A stretch of 64,000 nucleotides of DNA from Massilia aurea (lineage in GTDB: Bacteria > Pseudomonadota > Gammaproteobacteria > Burkholderiales > Burkholderiaceae_D): the NCBI RefSeq assembly GCF_024753205.1, contig NZ_JANUGZ010000001.1, positions 310,001 to 374,000 of the forward strand. The letters are read 5' to 3'. The first letter of the stretch is position 1, and the number at the start of each line of letters is the position of its first letter. The translations under genes and the position numbers were made by a program. Of the stretch, positions 42,700 through 51,434 are shown piece by piece. The notes beneath the pieces were generated by a model. It was not told where the DNA came from. It saw only the letters and a program-made list of their open reading frames with translations, and made no database searches.

Positions 42700-43350
42700 A
42701 TGAAAACGCTGGTGCTCACGCTCGACCTGGTGGGCACCTTTGTTTTTGCGCTGTCCGGCGCCACCGCCGGCGTGCGGCGTCATCTCGACCTGTTCGGCGT
42801 GCTCGTGCTGTCGTTCGTGGCTGCCAACTCGGGCGGTATCGTGCGTGACGTCCTGATCGGCGCCACGCCGCCGGCTGCGTTTTCGGACTGGCGCTACCTC
42901 GGCGTGTCGCTGCTGGCCGGCGTGACGATCTTCTTCTGGCATCCGTTCATCCACCGCGCGCGCAATCCGGTGCTGCTGTTCGACGGCGCGGGCCTCGCGC
43001 TGTTTTGCGTGGCGGGCGCGCAGAAAGCGCTCGTGTTCGGGCTGGAACCCGTAATGGCCGCGCTGCTGGGCATGCTGACCGGTATCGGCGGTGGCGTCGC
43101 GCGCGATGTGCTGCTGTCAAACGTGCCGGCCGTGTTCCGTTCGGATATCTACGCCGTCGCGGCGCTGGCCGGCGCCTCGGTGGTGGTGATCGGCGACGCC
43201 CTGCAGTGGCCCACGACGCCCACCGCCTGCGTCGGCGCGGCGCTGTGCTTCGGCTTGCGCCTGGCCGCGATCCGCTACGGCTGGCACCTGCCAACGGCGC
43301 GCGGGATCGAGCCGCCCGACGCCAGTGACCACAACCGCGACGGCCGCTGA
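42700..43350 (+). CDS. TRIC-family cation channel (UPF0126/YadS type)
   Basis: A 216-residue inner-membrane protein with seven hydrophobic helices and an internal repeat: SGATAGVRRHLDLFGVLVLSFVAANSGGIVRDVLIG and GMLTGIGGGVARDVLLS carry the paired glycine-rich GG(I/V)xRD motifs that line the pore of bacterial TRIC trimers. These channels pass K+ and other monovalent cations. ATG 42700 (MKTLVLTLDLVG) fits the first helix; upstream ATG 42688 would add four residues, and longer starts lie in a polar segment. No functional link to the pilus genes is evident. Confidence 0.88.
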   Translation: MKTLVLTLDLVGTFVFALSGATAGVRRHLDLFGVLVLSFVAANSGGIVRDVLIGATPPAAFSDWRYLGVSLLAGVTIFFWHPFIHRARNPVLLFDGAGLALFCVAGAQKALVFGLEPVMAALLGMLTGIGGGVARDVLLSNVPAVFRSDIYAVAALAGASVVVIGDALQWPTTPTACVGAALCFGLRLAAIRYGWHLPTARGIEPPDASDHNRDGR

Positions 43351-43374
43351 ACCCAAACGGGCAAATGCATGCAC

Positions 43375-43380
43375 TACAAT
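43375..43380 (+). promoter_or_regulatory. Candidate -10 element TACAAT for the gene at 43406
   Basis: TACAAT matches five of six. GGGGGC-N7-GCCCCC (43381-43399) begins immediately after it, overlapping the expected transcription start, and could act as an operator or block read-through. No good -35. Confidence 0.3.
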
Positions 43381-43405
43381 GGGGGCCAGCCACGCCCCCC
43401 ATTGA

Positions 43406-44143
43406 ATGACCATGAGCGCCACCGAACTGCCCTACCGTGCCACCCTGCTCGAAGCCTGCACCTGGCTCGAACAACAGACCGCATCGCCCTGGACCCTGGC
43501 ACGCCTGCTGGAACACGCGGTCACGCCGTATGTCTGGCTCGACTACGACCCGGCCCACGCCGAGTTGTTTGGCGACGCGAATGGCGGTTATGCAGCGCCA
43601 ATCTTCTTCCAGGACGACATCGCGCGCCTGATCGCCGGCAGCGACGACGTTTTGATGACGATGACCAAGGACGCCTACAAGATCGTAGCGCACCTGCCGC
43701 CGCCGGGTTTCAGACGCCCACTCGATGCGCTGCGGTTCCAGAAGAAGGACCTGACGCAGCTGGTGGCCAGGCTGGAACGCGAGGCGCAGGCGGCCATCGC
43801 TGCAGCGGCCGCGCCGCCACCGGAACCGAAAGCGCCGACCGAATCGGCCTTCGGCATCAACAAGGCGCAGGTATTGGAAGCGTTTGCCGCCCATGCGCGC
43901 ATGGATCTGGGCGCGGCGCTCGACAATGCCATCGGCATCTTTGGTGACGATGGCGCGCGCGTGAAGGCCAGCGTGCGCAAGTCCAAACGCAACGCAGTCT
44001 GGAACCCGGTGACGCTGGCACTCGGCCTGCATGATCTCCACCGCGTACCACTGGGCCCGTTACGGCGCGCGTTCCAGGCCCACGACTTCCTGCTGGACTG
44101 GGAAGACGACTGGGAACAGTCGCTGCGCCTGCTGGGCAAGTAA
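43406..44143 (+). CDS. Conserved-looking protein of unknown function
   Basis: A 245-residue soluble protein with no signal peptide or membrane helix. It has two parts: residues 1-105 (with YVWLDYDPAHAELFGDANGG) and a helical C-terminal part from about 160 (KSKRNAVWNPVTLALGLHDLHRVPLGPLRRAFQAHDFLLDWEDDWEQSL), joined by an Ala/Pro-rich linker. The conserved-looking tryptophans and charged pairs suggest a folded domain, but I do not recognise the family. It is convergent with the MBL-fold gene, only six bases between stops. Confidence 0.6.
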   Translation: MTMSATELPYRATLLEACTWLEQQTASPWTLARLLEHAVTPYVWLDYDPAHAELFGDANGGYAAPIFFQDDIARLIAGSDDVLMTMTKDAYKIVAHLPPPGFRRPLDALRFQKKDLTQLVARLEREAQAAIAAAAAPPPEPKAPTESAFGINKAQVLEAFAAHARMDLGAALDNAIGIFGDDGARVKASVRKSKRNAVWNPVTLALGLHDLHRVPLGPLRRAFQAHDFLLDWEDDWEQSLRLLGK

Positions 44144-44149
44144 ATCAGG

Positions 44150-45499
44150 TCATGCGCGCGCCAGCAGGCGCCGCAGCTGCGCCGCCTGGTACGCGCCGAA
44201 GGTATCGCTGAACAGGCAGCGGATCAGCGGGTCGTCAACGACGTCGACGTCCAGCAGATCACGCTCGGCATCGGCATCGAAACGGGCGTCGTTGATGCGC
44301 ATGTACATCGTGGTGAGCGACTCGCCCTGTTCAAGCGCGCCATACAGCCTGGCGGCCGGGATCTCCGTCGTCCAGCCAAGCGGGCCGGCCCCGGTCACGA
44401 GCGTGGCGACGTCACCAACGAGCAGGTAATCGAACACGCTCGCCTGGCCCTGGTGGTCATACACCGACAGCCGCCAGTAGCGCGGGCCGTCGAAGTAGCT
44501 TGAGGCTGCCTCCACCTCGCCGTATTTGGCAGGCACACCGGCGCGGCAGTAATCCACCACGCGCGCCATCTGCGCTTCGCTCAGGGCCGTAAAATGCAGT
44601 GCGATGGACGCGGTCGAAGGCGGCGCCGCATTGCCTTCATAAACGTAATCGACATCCTGCGGGCCCACGGGCATCAGCCACGCCAGCGGCGCTGCCGGCT
44701 CCAGCAGCGCGCCGTCCAGCCGCACGGACGTGCCGGGATCGAGCCGCACGATCGATGCCGCCGGCAGCGCCGCGCCGACCTCGCGCGCAAACTGCGCATA
44801 AGTGATCGGGAAGAACGCGCGGTTGTACCACGACCACGGCTCCTGCACGAACTGGCACGAACTGGGCACCACGTAGCGCGGCTGCAGCGCCTGCAGCTGC
44901 GCGATCCACTCGGGCGGCAGCTCGGGCGGCGCGGCCACGGCGCGCGATGGCGTGAGCACTTCGATTTCGCGCATTGTCTGGAACGGCCACAGCACCATGT
45001 CCCACGGCCCCAGTTCGACCAGCTGCGCCAGCGTGTCGTCGTCGATCCATGAATCGACGACATTGAGCACGTTCTGCCCGGCCGCCTGCACCTGGAACAT
45101 CGAGTCGACATCGACGTCCATTGCCTCGCGCGGGGTGACGGTAAACGGGCCGACCGTGACGGGCGCGTTCAGGCGCAGCGGGTGCACGTGCGTGAAGCCG
45201 AGCTGGCGCACCATGTCGAACAACGCGTCGAAGATGCAGTAGATATACAGGGGCGTCGCGCGGTCGAGCAGATCGAGGCTGTCGAGCGAGCAGTGATCGT
45301 CATGGAAATGCGAGATGAAGACCGCGTCGAAACGCTGGCGGCGAATCGCCGCGACATCGAAGCGCACGTCCGGAAACGCATGGCAGTTGCGGCTGAACGG
45401 GTTCTCGAAGATGGTGTCGAAGGCGATCGTCGCGCCCTCGCACGCGAATACGTACCCCGCATGCAGGATGCGCGAAATGGTCAAGCTTGGCGTCGTCAT
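44150..45499 (-). CDS. Metallo-beta-lactamase-fold hydrolase
   Basis: A 449-residue protein. The zinc-ligand motif HFHDDH is at about residues 64-69, with preceding strands LHAGYVFAC and IAFDTIFENPFSRNC, so the N-terminal half is an MBL fold. A large C-terminal part (from about 250) is not recognised. AAGGGGG lies before ATG 45499, which is also where the MBL fold begins; the frame is open upstream for 1 kb but that part is antisense to another gene. Substrate unknown; the Cys-rich N-terminal region is unusual for UlaG-type enzymes. Confidence 0.75.
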   Translation of the reverse strand: MTTPSLTISRILHAGYVFACEGATIAFDTIFENPFSRNCHAFPDVRFDVAAIRRQRFDAVFISHFHDDHCSLDSLDLLDRATPLYIYCIFDALFDMVRQLGFTHVHPLRLNAPVTVGPFTVTPREAMDVDVDSMFQVQAAGQNVLNVVDSWIDDDTLAQLVELGPWDMVLWPFQTMREIEVLTPSRAVAAPPELPPEWIAQLQALQPRYVVPSSCQFVQEPWSWYNRAFFPITYAQFAREVGAALPAASIVRLDPGTSVRLDGALLEPAAPLAWLMPVGPQDVDYVYEGNAAPPSTASIALHFTALSEAQMARVVDYCRAGVPAKYGEVEAASSYFDGPRYWRLSVYDHQGQASVFDYLLVGDVATLVTGAGPLGWTTEIPAARLYGALEQGESLTTMYMRINDARFDADAERDLLDVDVVDDPLIRCLFSDTFGAYQAAQLRRLLARA

Positions 45500-45548
45500 T
45501 GGTCCCCCTTGGAGGCGGCATTTTACAGGGCGCGCTTCGGGCCGGCGC

Positions 45549-45577
45549 TTGTTGTGCCCAAACCGAACCGCTACACT
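45549..45577 (+). promoter_or_regulatory. Candidate promoter of the DUF4105 gene
   Basis: TTGTTG (45549-45554) and TACACT (45572-45577) are 17 bases apart, 31 bases before the start codon. Each box has three or four consensus matches only. Confidence 0.35.
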
Positions 45578-45607
45578 GCACCACCCCAGCATTTCGAAAG
45601 TTAGCAG

Positions 45608-46615
45608 ATGATTATGAGCCGCCCCGTTCCCCGCGCCCTCCTTGCCGTGTGCGCGTTGCTGGTCACCGCATGGGGCGCGCTGGCGCTGTGCTTCCAGCTG
45701 TCCAGGCCCGGCGGCTACGCCGCAGTCGCGCTCTGGTCGCTCGCCGGCCTGGCCGCCACCATCGCCATCGCGCGCGGACCGGGCAAGTGGCCTGGCGCCA
45801 GGGCGCTGGTCACCGGCGCCGTGGCGCTGGCCGTGCTGCTCGGCTGGTGGTGTTCGCTCACGCCATCGCACGACCGCGTGTGGGCCGACGACGTGTCGCG
45901 CATGCTCGTCTCGCGTGTCGACGGCGATCGCCTCGTGCTGCAGAACGTGCGCAATTTTGACTGGCGCACCGAAACGGATTACACGCCGCGCTGGGAAACG
46001 CGTGACTACGACCTCGCTGGCATCGTATCGGCCGACCTGATCCTGTCCTACTGGATGGGGCCACACATCGCCCACACGCTGGTAACGTTCGGGTTCAGGG
46101 ATGGCAAACAGCTCGTGTTCTCGCTCGAGATCCGCAAGGAGCGCACCGAGACGTTCTCGGCGGTCGGCGGCTTTTTTCGCCAGTTCGAGCAGGTGATCAT
46201 CGCCTCGGACGAGCGCGACCTGATCCGCACGCGCAGCAATGCGCGCGGCGAGCAGGTCTACCTGTACCGCCTGCGCGCCACACCGGCGCAGCTGCGCGCC
46301 GTGCTGCTGGCGTACCTGGAACGCGCCGAGGCGCTGCGCGGCCAGCCCGAGTTCTACAACACGCTCACCAGCAACTGCACGACGATCCTGTACGAACTGG
46401 CGCACCGCATTGCGCCCGACCTGCCGCTCGACTACCGGCTGCTCGCATCCGGCCACTTTGCCGAATATGCGTACGACCAGGACGCACTGACGCCGGGCGT
46501 GCCGTACGCGGTGCTGCAGCAGCGCGGCCACATCAACGCACGGGCGCGCCAGGCCGATATCGACGGCAGCGATTTTTCGCGCGCGATCCGCGTCGGCGTC
46601 CCCGGCATTCGCTGA
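45608..46615 (+). CDS. DUF4105 (Lnb N-terminal-type) membrane protein
   Basis: A 335-residue protein with three N-terminal hydrophobic helices (to about residue 83) and a periplasmic DUF4105 domain. The family is related to the catalytic domain of the lipoprotein N-acyltransferase Lnb; the expected histidine and cysteine are H156 (GPHIAHTLVTF) and C257 (NTLTSNCTT). It may therefore act on a lipoprotein N-terminus or another acyl or peptide substrate, but activity is unproven. Start may be M1 or M3. Its stop is 100 bases before the second pilin cassette. Confidence 0.75.
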   Translation: MIMSRPVPRALLAVCALLVTAWGALALCFQLSRPGGYAAVALWSLAGLAATIAIARGPGKWPGARALVTGAVALAVLLGWWCSLTPSHDRVWADDVSRMLVSRVDGDRLVLQNVRNFDWRTETDYTPRWETRDYDLAGIVSADLILSYWMGPHIAHTLVTFGFRDGKQLVFSLEIRKERTETFSAVGGFFRQFEQVIIASDERDLIRTRSNARGEQVYLYRLRATPAQLRAVLLAYLERAEALRGQPEFYNTLTSNCTTILYELAHRIAPDLPLDYRLLASGHFAEYAYDQDALTPGVPYAVLQQRGHINARARQADIDGSDFSRAIRVGVPGIR

Positions 46616-46715
46616 GGACGATCACGCCACCTCTCGCGATAGTTGCCGCAAGTCAAATCAGGACCAAAGGCTTCCTCTAGTATCGGCAATGGTCGAACGC
46701 TGGAAGGAGGAAGCC

Positions 46716-47192
46716 ATGGGTGTACGCTACAAGCAATTTCGCAGGTCGGTGAACGGGAGCGTCGCGGTCGAAATGGCGCTGATTCTGCCCCTGTTTCTGA
46801 TCCTGCTGGCCGGGCCACTCTACATGGCACGTGCCGCGTGGTTCTACAGCGTGGGGCAGAAAGCGGCCCACGACGCGACGCGTTATATCGCGACTGCGAC
46901 GCAAGCCGAACTGCGCACCCCTGGCGGCGGCTTCAACGAAGCACGTGTTCCCGCGATCGCCCGCTGGATCGCCCAACAGGAGCTGGGCGAACTCGTGCCG
47001 CTTACCGATGGCATTGCCATCACGATCCTATGCGACGGTGACGTGTGCAGTGCGCTGACGCCCACCCGGGTCCGCACCGGCGTGCAAATCACGTTGCACG
47101 ACAATCTGTTCGGCGGCCTGACGATGGACTATCTGGGTTCTGCCGATATGACAATGAACAGCGACGTCACGATGCGCTATGTCGCCCAGTAA
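46716..47192 (+). CDS. TadE-like pseudopilin, second cassette
   Basis: A 158-residue minor pilin. The leader ends VNG and SVAVEMALILPLFLILLAGPLYMARAAWFY follows, so Glu is at +5 after cleavage. The periplasmic part has one cysteine pair (ILCDGDVCSAL). ATG 46716 is fixed by AAGGAGG seven bases upstream; the longer frame from 46689 is rejected. First gene of a second cassette on the plus strand. Confidence 0.82.
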   Translation: MGVRYKQFRRSVNGSVAVEMALILPLFLILLAGPLYMARAAWFYSVGQKAAHDATRYIATATQAELRTPGGGFNEARVPAIARWIAQQELGELVPLTDGIAITILCDGDVCSALTPTRVRTGVQITLHDNLFGGLTMDYLGSADMTMNSDVTMRYVAQ

Positions 47193-48666
47193 CAATGCCT
47201 GCCCGGCGCGCCCGCGTCTGCAAGACGCGCCACATCTTGCAAAGCAGACCGGCGTCATCAGCTGGATGTTCGTGTCTGCCATGTTCGTCATCCTTGGGTT
47301 TCTCGCCCTGGCCCTTGACCTGTCCCTCGTCACCCACCGCAAGATGGAACTCCAGAATGTTGCCGACACCGTTGCGTTGTCGGCCGCGCATGAACTTGAC
47401 GGGACTGCGACCGGCATCACCGACGCGCTGGAAATCGCCTCGCAGCGCTTTTTGCAAGGGAGCGACAGATTCACCTACCACTACGGCAAGGCCACGATGG
47501 CCTGGTCGGATGCTGCCGTCGAATTCGCCCGCAGCCCGTCCGGCCCGTGGCGACCGGTCGGCGAGGCCATGACCAACCCTGAGGATCTGCTGTACCTGCG
47601 AGTCGATACGGCAGGGCTGGATACCGAGTACGGGACGGTCGCCACCCTGTTCCTCTCGACCTTCACGGACATCCGTGACGCCTTCACCAGCGCCCGCGCC
47701 GTCGCCGGTCGTTCTGCCATCAAGGTCACCCCGCTTGGCATCTGCGCCATGCGTGACGAAGCACACCGCAACCATGGAGGCGAACTGGAGGAATTCGGGT
47801 TTCGCCGGGGCGTGAGCTACAACCTGCTGGACCTGAACCTGCCCGGCGCCACCACCGGTCAGACCTTCATCGTCAATCCGGTTGCGCAGGCCATGCCCAT
47901 TACCGACGTCGCGACGCTGGCGCCGTTCGTCTGCACCGGCACGCTGGCCATGTCACGGCTGTCCGGTGGCACGGTCAAGGTCTCGGCATCGTTCCCGATC
48001 GACAAGCTCTGGCAGCAGCTCAATTCCCGCTTTGGTACCTACGGGACGGGTGCTACCGCATGCGATGCGCGCACGGCGCCCGCCGACATCAATATCAAGG
48101 AATTCACCTTCAACAGCGGCGCCTCCTGGATGGGCGCAACGCCCGCGGGGCAGTCAGCTGCGCTGCTGGCGACAACAGAGCGCCGGTGGACGATTGCAGG
48201 CCCCGATACGGCGCCCGCCGGCACCCTGGCCGCGCAGTTCGGTCCGCTCTGGTCGTACGCAAAGGCGGTCCCGTATGCATCGTATGCGAGCGCGGGTGCG
48301 CCGGAACCGGCAACCGGTTATGCAACCTATGACGTGACCAAATGGAGCACCCTGTACGCACCGGGTCAGCCGACCACCTCACTGACCACGCCCTATCCCG
48401 ACAGCGCCGAGACACCGACGCCCTACTCCTACACGACCGGTACCCAATTTTACAAAGGACCATCGGCGAGTAACAAGAGTCTCGCCAACCGCCGCGTCCT
48501 GAACCTGCCCTTGCTCGCCTGCCCGATCACCGGGAGCGACGCCACGGTGCGTGGCATCGGCAAATTCTTCATGACCGTTCCCGCCACGCAGACCTCTCTG
48601 TACGGCGAGTTCGCAGGCCTGGCGATCGAGCAGTCCCTGGGCACCCGCATCGTCCTGTACCCCTGA
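47179..48666 (+). CDS. TadG-like protein without vWA domain, second cassette
   Basis: A 495-residue protein with a TadG-type N-terminus: KQTGVISWMFVSAMFVILGFLALALDLSLVTHRKMELQNVADTVALSAAHEL, where the helix is followed by the QxxADxxALAAA block. No MIDAS DxSxS is present; the rest is a Thr/Ser/Ala-rich secreted domain with cysteines near 195, 250, 296 and 455. The start overlaps the previous gene's end by 14 bases, which implies coupling. It may be a surface or tip subunit that differs from the vWA-bearing TadG of the first cassette. Confidence 0.75.
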   Translation: MSPSNNACPARPRLQDAPHLAKQTGVISWMFVSAMFVILGFLALALDLSLVTHRKMELQNVADTVALSAAHELDGTATGITDALEIASQRFLQGSDRFTYHYGKATMAWSDAAVEFARSPSGPWRPVGEAMTNPEDLLYLRVDTAGLDTEYGTVATLFLSTFTDIRDAFTSARAVAGRSAIKVTPLGICAMRDEAHRNHGGELEEFGFRRGVSYNLLDLNLPGATTGQTFIVNPVAQAMPITDVATLAPFVCTGTLAMSRLSGGTVKVSASFPIDKLWQQLNSRFGTYGTGATACDARTAPADINIKEFTFNSGASWMGATPAGQSAALLATTERRWTIAGPDTAPAGTLAAQFGPLWSYAKAVPYASYASAGAPEPATGYATYDVTKWSTLYAPGQPTTSLTTPYPDSAETPTPYSYTTGTQFYKGPSASNKSLANRRVLNLPLLACPITGSDATVRGIGKFFMTVPATQTSLYGEFAGLAIEQSLGTRIVLYP

Positions 48667-48680
48667 CGGATGGACCTGAC

Positions 48681-49265
48681 ATGACCCGCCAAACGCCAGA
48701 GCGGCAACGTGGTGTCGCCGCAGTCGAATTCGCCGTGGTGGCGGTGATCTTTTTCATGCTCTTCTTCGGCATCGTCGACATTCTCCGGGCACTCTATATC
48801 TGCAATATCCTGCAGGAGGTGACGCGTCGCGCGACAGCGCTGGCCGTCAACACCGACTTCACCGACGCGGCGGCGATGGCAAGGGTGCGCATGCAGGCCG
48901 TGTTCCGCACGACACCCGGCGTGCTTGCATTTGCCGATCCCATCTCCGACGACCACGTCAGGATCGATTATCTGCAGATCCCGGCGACGGCCAATCCCGT
49001 CCCGATCGGGACAGGATTGCCGGCAAGTCCCCAGCAAAACCGGATCAATTGCACGTCCAATCCCAACGCGGCCAACTGCATCCAGCTGGTCCGGGTGCGG
49101 ATCTGCCTGCCTGGGGGCGCGAGCGATGTCTGCGACCCGGTGCCGTACCAGCCCCTGGCGTCGTTCGTCCCGTTTTCATTCGGCCTTCCCAGCGCAACCA
49201 CCATCGCCCGGGCCGAGACCCTGGGCATGCCGCCCGGCGTGCCCGTGCCGGCCGGAGGCGGGTAG
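48681..49265 (+). CDS. TadE-like pseudopilin, second cassette (third gene)
   Basis: A 194-residue minor pilin with leader RQRG and VAAVEFAVVAVIFFMLFFGIVDILRALYI (Glu +5, Phe +6). The tail is Pro/Gly-rich (GMPPGVPVPAGGG) and contains two cysteine pairs (NCTSNPNAANC, ICLPGGASDVCD). It lies 14 bases after the TadG-like gene and ends three bases before the convergent TerC-CBS-CorC gene. Confidence 0.8.
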   Translation: MTRQTPERQRGVAAVEFAVVAVIFFMLFFGIVDILRALYICNILQEVTRRATALAVNTDFTDAAAMARVRMQAVFRTTPGVLAFADPISDDHVRIDYLQIPATANPVPIGTGLPASPQQNRINCTSNPNAANCIQLVRVRICLPGGASDVCDPVPYQPLASFVPFSFGLPSATTIARAETLGMPPGVPVPAGGG

Positions 49266-49268
49266 CGC

Positions 49269-50840
49269 TTACACGCCGTCGGCCGCTGTGGCGCCAGCCA
49301 CACGCGAAATCGCGACCCGCGCGATGCGGCGCTCCTCGACCGCGACGACCTCGTAGCGCCAGCCATCGAGCTCGATGGCCTGGCCCGGTTCGGGCATCGA
49401 CGCGAAGCGCGCCAGCAGGAAGCCGGCCAGCGACGTGTAATCGTCATCGCCCACCAGAGAATCGGTCTCGAGCACTTGTTCCAGCTGGTGCAGATCGGCT
49501 GCGCCGTCGGCTTCCCACAGGTCAGGGCCCTGCGGCCGGATCGCCAGTTGTTCGTCCTCGTCCGGGAACTCACCGGCAATCGCCTCCAGGATGTCCACCG
49601 GTGTCAGCAGGCCCTGGACGATCCCGAATTCATCCGTCACCAGCACCGGCTGGCCGTGTGCGCGCTTGAGCGTCTCCATCGCACCCAGCACACCAGCCGT
49701 GTCGGGCAGCAGGATCGGCGCGCGCACGATGCCGCTGTCGGGCGCGGCGTCGATGCGCCCGTGCAGCATCAGCGCACTGACCAGGTCCTTGGTGCGCGCA
49801 ATGCCCACCAGCTGGTCCAGCTGGCCGCGAGCGACCGGCATGCCGCTATGGGGCGACGCCTGCAACTGGCGCAGGATGGTATCGGCATCGTCGTCCAGGT
49901 CGACCCAAGTGAGTTCCGAGCGCGGCGTCATGACCGAGCGGATCGACCGGTCGGCCAGCGCCAGCACGCCGCTGACCATATTGCGTTCTTCGGCGCCGAA
50001 CGCTTCCGGCTCGGTGACCGGTTCGTCCTGCGGTTCGGCATCGGCATCGACGTGCGCGCGCTTCTTGCCGCCCATCAGGCGCAGCACCGAATCGGCGGTG
50101 CGGTCGCGCAGTGGCACGCGCGCTTCCTGCTTCAAAAAATTGCGGCGTGCGAACTGGTTCAGCGCCTCGATCAGGATCGAGAAACCGATGGCGGCGTACA
50201 GATAGCCTTTCGGGATATGAAAGCCCAGGCCTTCGGCAACCAGCGACAGGCCGATCATCAAGAGGAAGCTCAGGCACAGCACGACGACGGTCGGATGCGC
50301 ATTGACGAAGCGCGTCAGTGGCTTGGAAGCCAGGATCATGACGCCGATCGAGATGATCACCGCGGCCATCATCACGTACAGGTTGTCGACCATGCCGACG
50401 GCGGTGATGACCGCATCGAGCGAGAACACGGCGTCGAGCACGACGATCTGCGCGACCACGGCGCCAAAGCCCGCGTACACCCGCGACTTCGTCTGCACGT
50501 GCGTAACGCCTTCCATGCGTTCATGCAGTTCGACGGTGGCCTTGAACAGCAAAAATACGCCACCCAGCAGCAGGATCAGGTCGCGGCCGGAAAACGCCAT
50601 TGAGCCGAGCGCAAACAGCGGCGTCGTCAGCGTGACGAGCCACGAGACGATCGTGAGCAGGCCAAGACGCATCAGCATGGCGAGAGACAGGCCGATCAGG
50701 CGCGCCTTGTCGCGCTGGTGCGGCGGCAATTTGTCCGCCAGGATGGCGATGAAAATCAGGTTGTCGATGCCCAGGACGATTTCCAGGACAACGAGCGTGA
50801 GCAGACCCGCCCAGATGGTGGGGTCGAATAGCCATTCCAT
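49269..50840 (-). CDS. TerC-CBS-CorC/HlyC membrane protein (YoaE/YegH type)
   Basis: A 523-residue protein: an N-terminal TerC domain with seven helices ([30 protein letters not shown], conserved acidic residues), then a tandem CBS pair (about 300-430; [27 protein letters not shown]) and a C-terminal CorC/HlyC domain. Such proteins are presumed metal (Mn2+ or similar) transporters or sensors in the membrane; the substrate is unknown. ATG 50840 gives the usual start. No yybP-ykoY riboswitch space is available upstream. Confidence 0.9.
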   Translation of the reverse strand: MEWLFDPTIWAGLLTLVVLEIVLGIDNLIFIAILADKLPPHQRDKARLIGLSLAMLMRLGLLTIVSWLVTLTTPLFALGSMAFSGRDLILLLGGVFLLFKATVELHERMEGVTHVQTKSRVYAGFGAVVAQIVVLDAVFSLDAVITAVGMVDNLYVMMAAVIISIGVMILASKPLTRFVNAHPTVVVLCLSFLLMIGLSLVAEGLGFHIPKGYLYAAIGFSILIEALNQFARRNFLKQEARVPLRDRTADSVLRLMGGKKRAHVDADAEPQDEPVTEPEAFGAEERNMVSGVLALADRSIRSVMTPRSELTWVDLDDDADTILRQLQASPHSGMPVARGQLDQLVGIARTKDLVSALMLHGRIDAAPDSGIVRAPILLPDTAGVLGAMETLKRAHGQPVLVTDEFGIVQGLLTPVDILEAIAGEFPDEDEQLAIRPQGPDLWEADGAADLHQLEQVLETDSLVGDDDYTSLAGFLLARFASMPEPGQAIELDGWRYEVVAVEERRIARVAISRVAGATAADGV

Positions 50841-50936
50841 GTATTACCTCTTGTTTGAATCAGTGTGAACGTGCAGTTGCATCACGCCGCAAAGGCGCGC
50901 AGCAGGGACATGTCGCAAAAGCGGCACAGGCAGGCG

Positions 50937-51302
50937 TCACACCGCGCGCGGTGGCTTGAACAAGGGGTGCCAGGACCGGCTGGCATGGGACAGGAATGGG
51001 GGTGCGAGCGCGCCGCCGCGCACATCGGCCAGGCGCAGCGAGAGCTCTTCGTTGATGGTGTCGTGCACGTCGGCGCCGGCCGGCGGTTCATCGGGATCGA
51101 TGTCGCAGCTGGACTGGCAGTCGTAATTATCGGGCAGGTAGGCGTCGGCGAAGACGGGTGCGGATGCCAGTTGCACCATCGGCGCGGCGTCGGCAGCGCG
51201 CTGCGATGGCGCGGGCGGCAGCATCGCGGATGCGGCCATGGCCAGGGCAAACATGTTCAGGGGGAGCAGCAAGATCAGGCAGATGACGAATACTCGTCTC
51301 AT
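50937..51302 (-). CDS. Small exported protein of unknown function (CzcI-like signal region)
   Basis: A 121-residue secreted protein. The signal peptide is MRRVFVICLILLLPLNMFALAMAA, similar to the start of CzcI-type metal-resistance proteins, but the mature part lacks their histidine clusters. It has a Cys-X3-Cys pair (YDCQSSCDIDPDEPP) in an acidic stretch and ends PLFKPPRAV. No reliable family. ATG 51302 (frame open to 51371) begins the signal peptide. No ribosome site visible; 96 bases upstream of the TerC-type gene on the same strand. Confidence 0.5.
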   Translation of the reverse strand: MRRVFVICLILLLPLNMFALAMAASAMLPPAPSQRAADAAPMVQLASAPVFADAYLPDNYDCQSSCDIDPDEPPAGADVHDTINEELSLRLADVRGGALAPPFLSHASRSWHPLFKPPRAV

Positions 51303-51388
51303 ATACAGCGGGGAAGTCAATGACCCGCTCATTCTAGCATGGCCCGCGCACGCCATTCGTGCGCGCCACACGCACGGCAGCCCTCTTG

Positions 51389-51394
51389 TACAAT
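51389..51394 (+). promoter_or_regulatory. Candidate -10 element TACAAT before the helicase-nuclease gene
   Basis: TACAAT matches five of six and is 40 bases before the start at 51435. No convincing -35 was found. Confidence 0.3.
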
Positions 51395-51434
51395 GGCCGC
51401 CACCTTACCCACCGGCCCTGCCGGGAAGCACCCG

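Noticed and set aside
45500-46531. N-terminal extension of the MBL-fold gene (frame open to 46531)
   Set aside because: The extension is antisense to the DUF4105 gene; the MBL fold starts at 45499 with a good ribosome site.
50841-50936. Possible yybP-ykoY manganese riboswitch before the TerC-type gene
   Set aside because: Only 96 bases separate it from the next gene and the expected stems and loops were not found.
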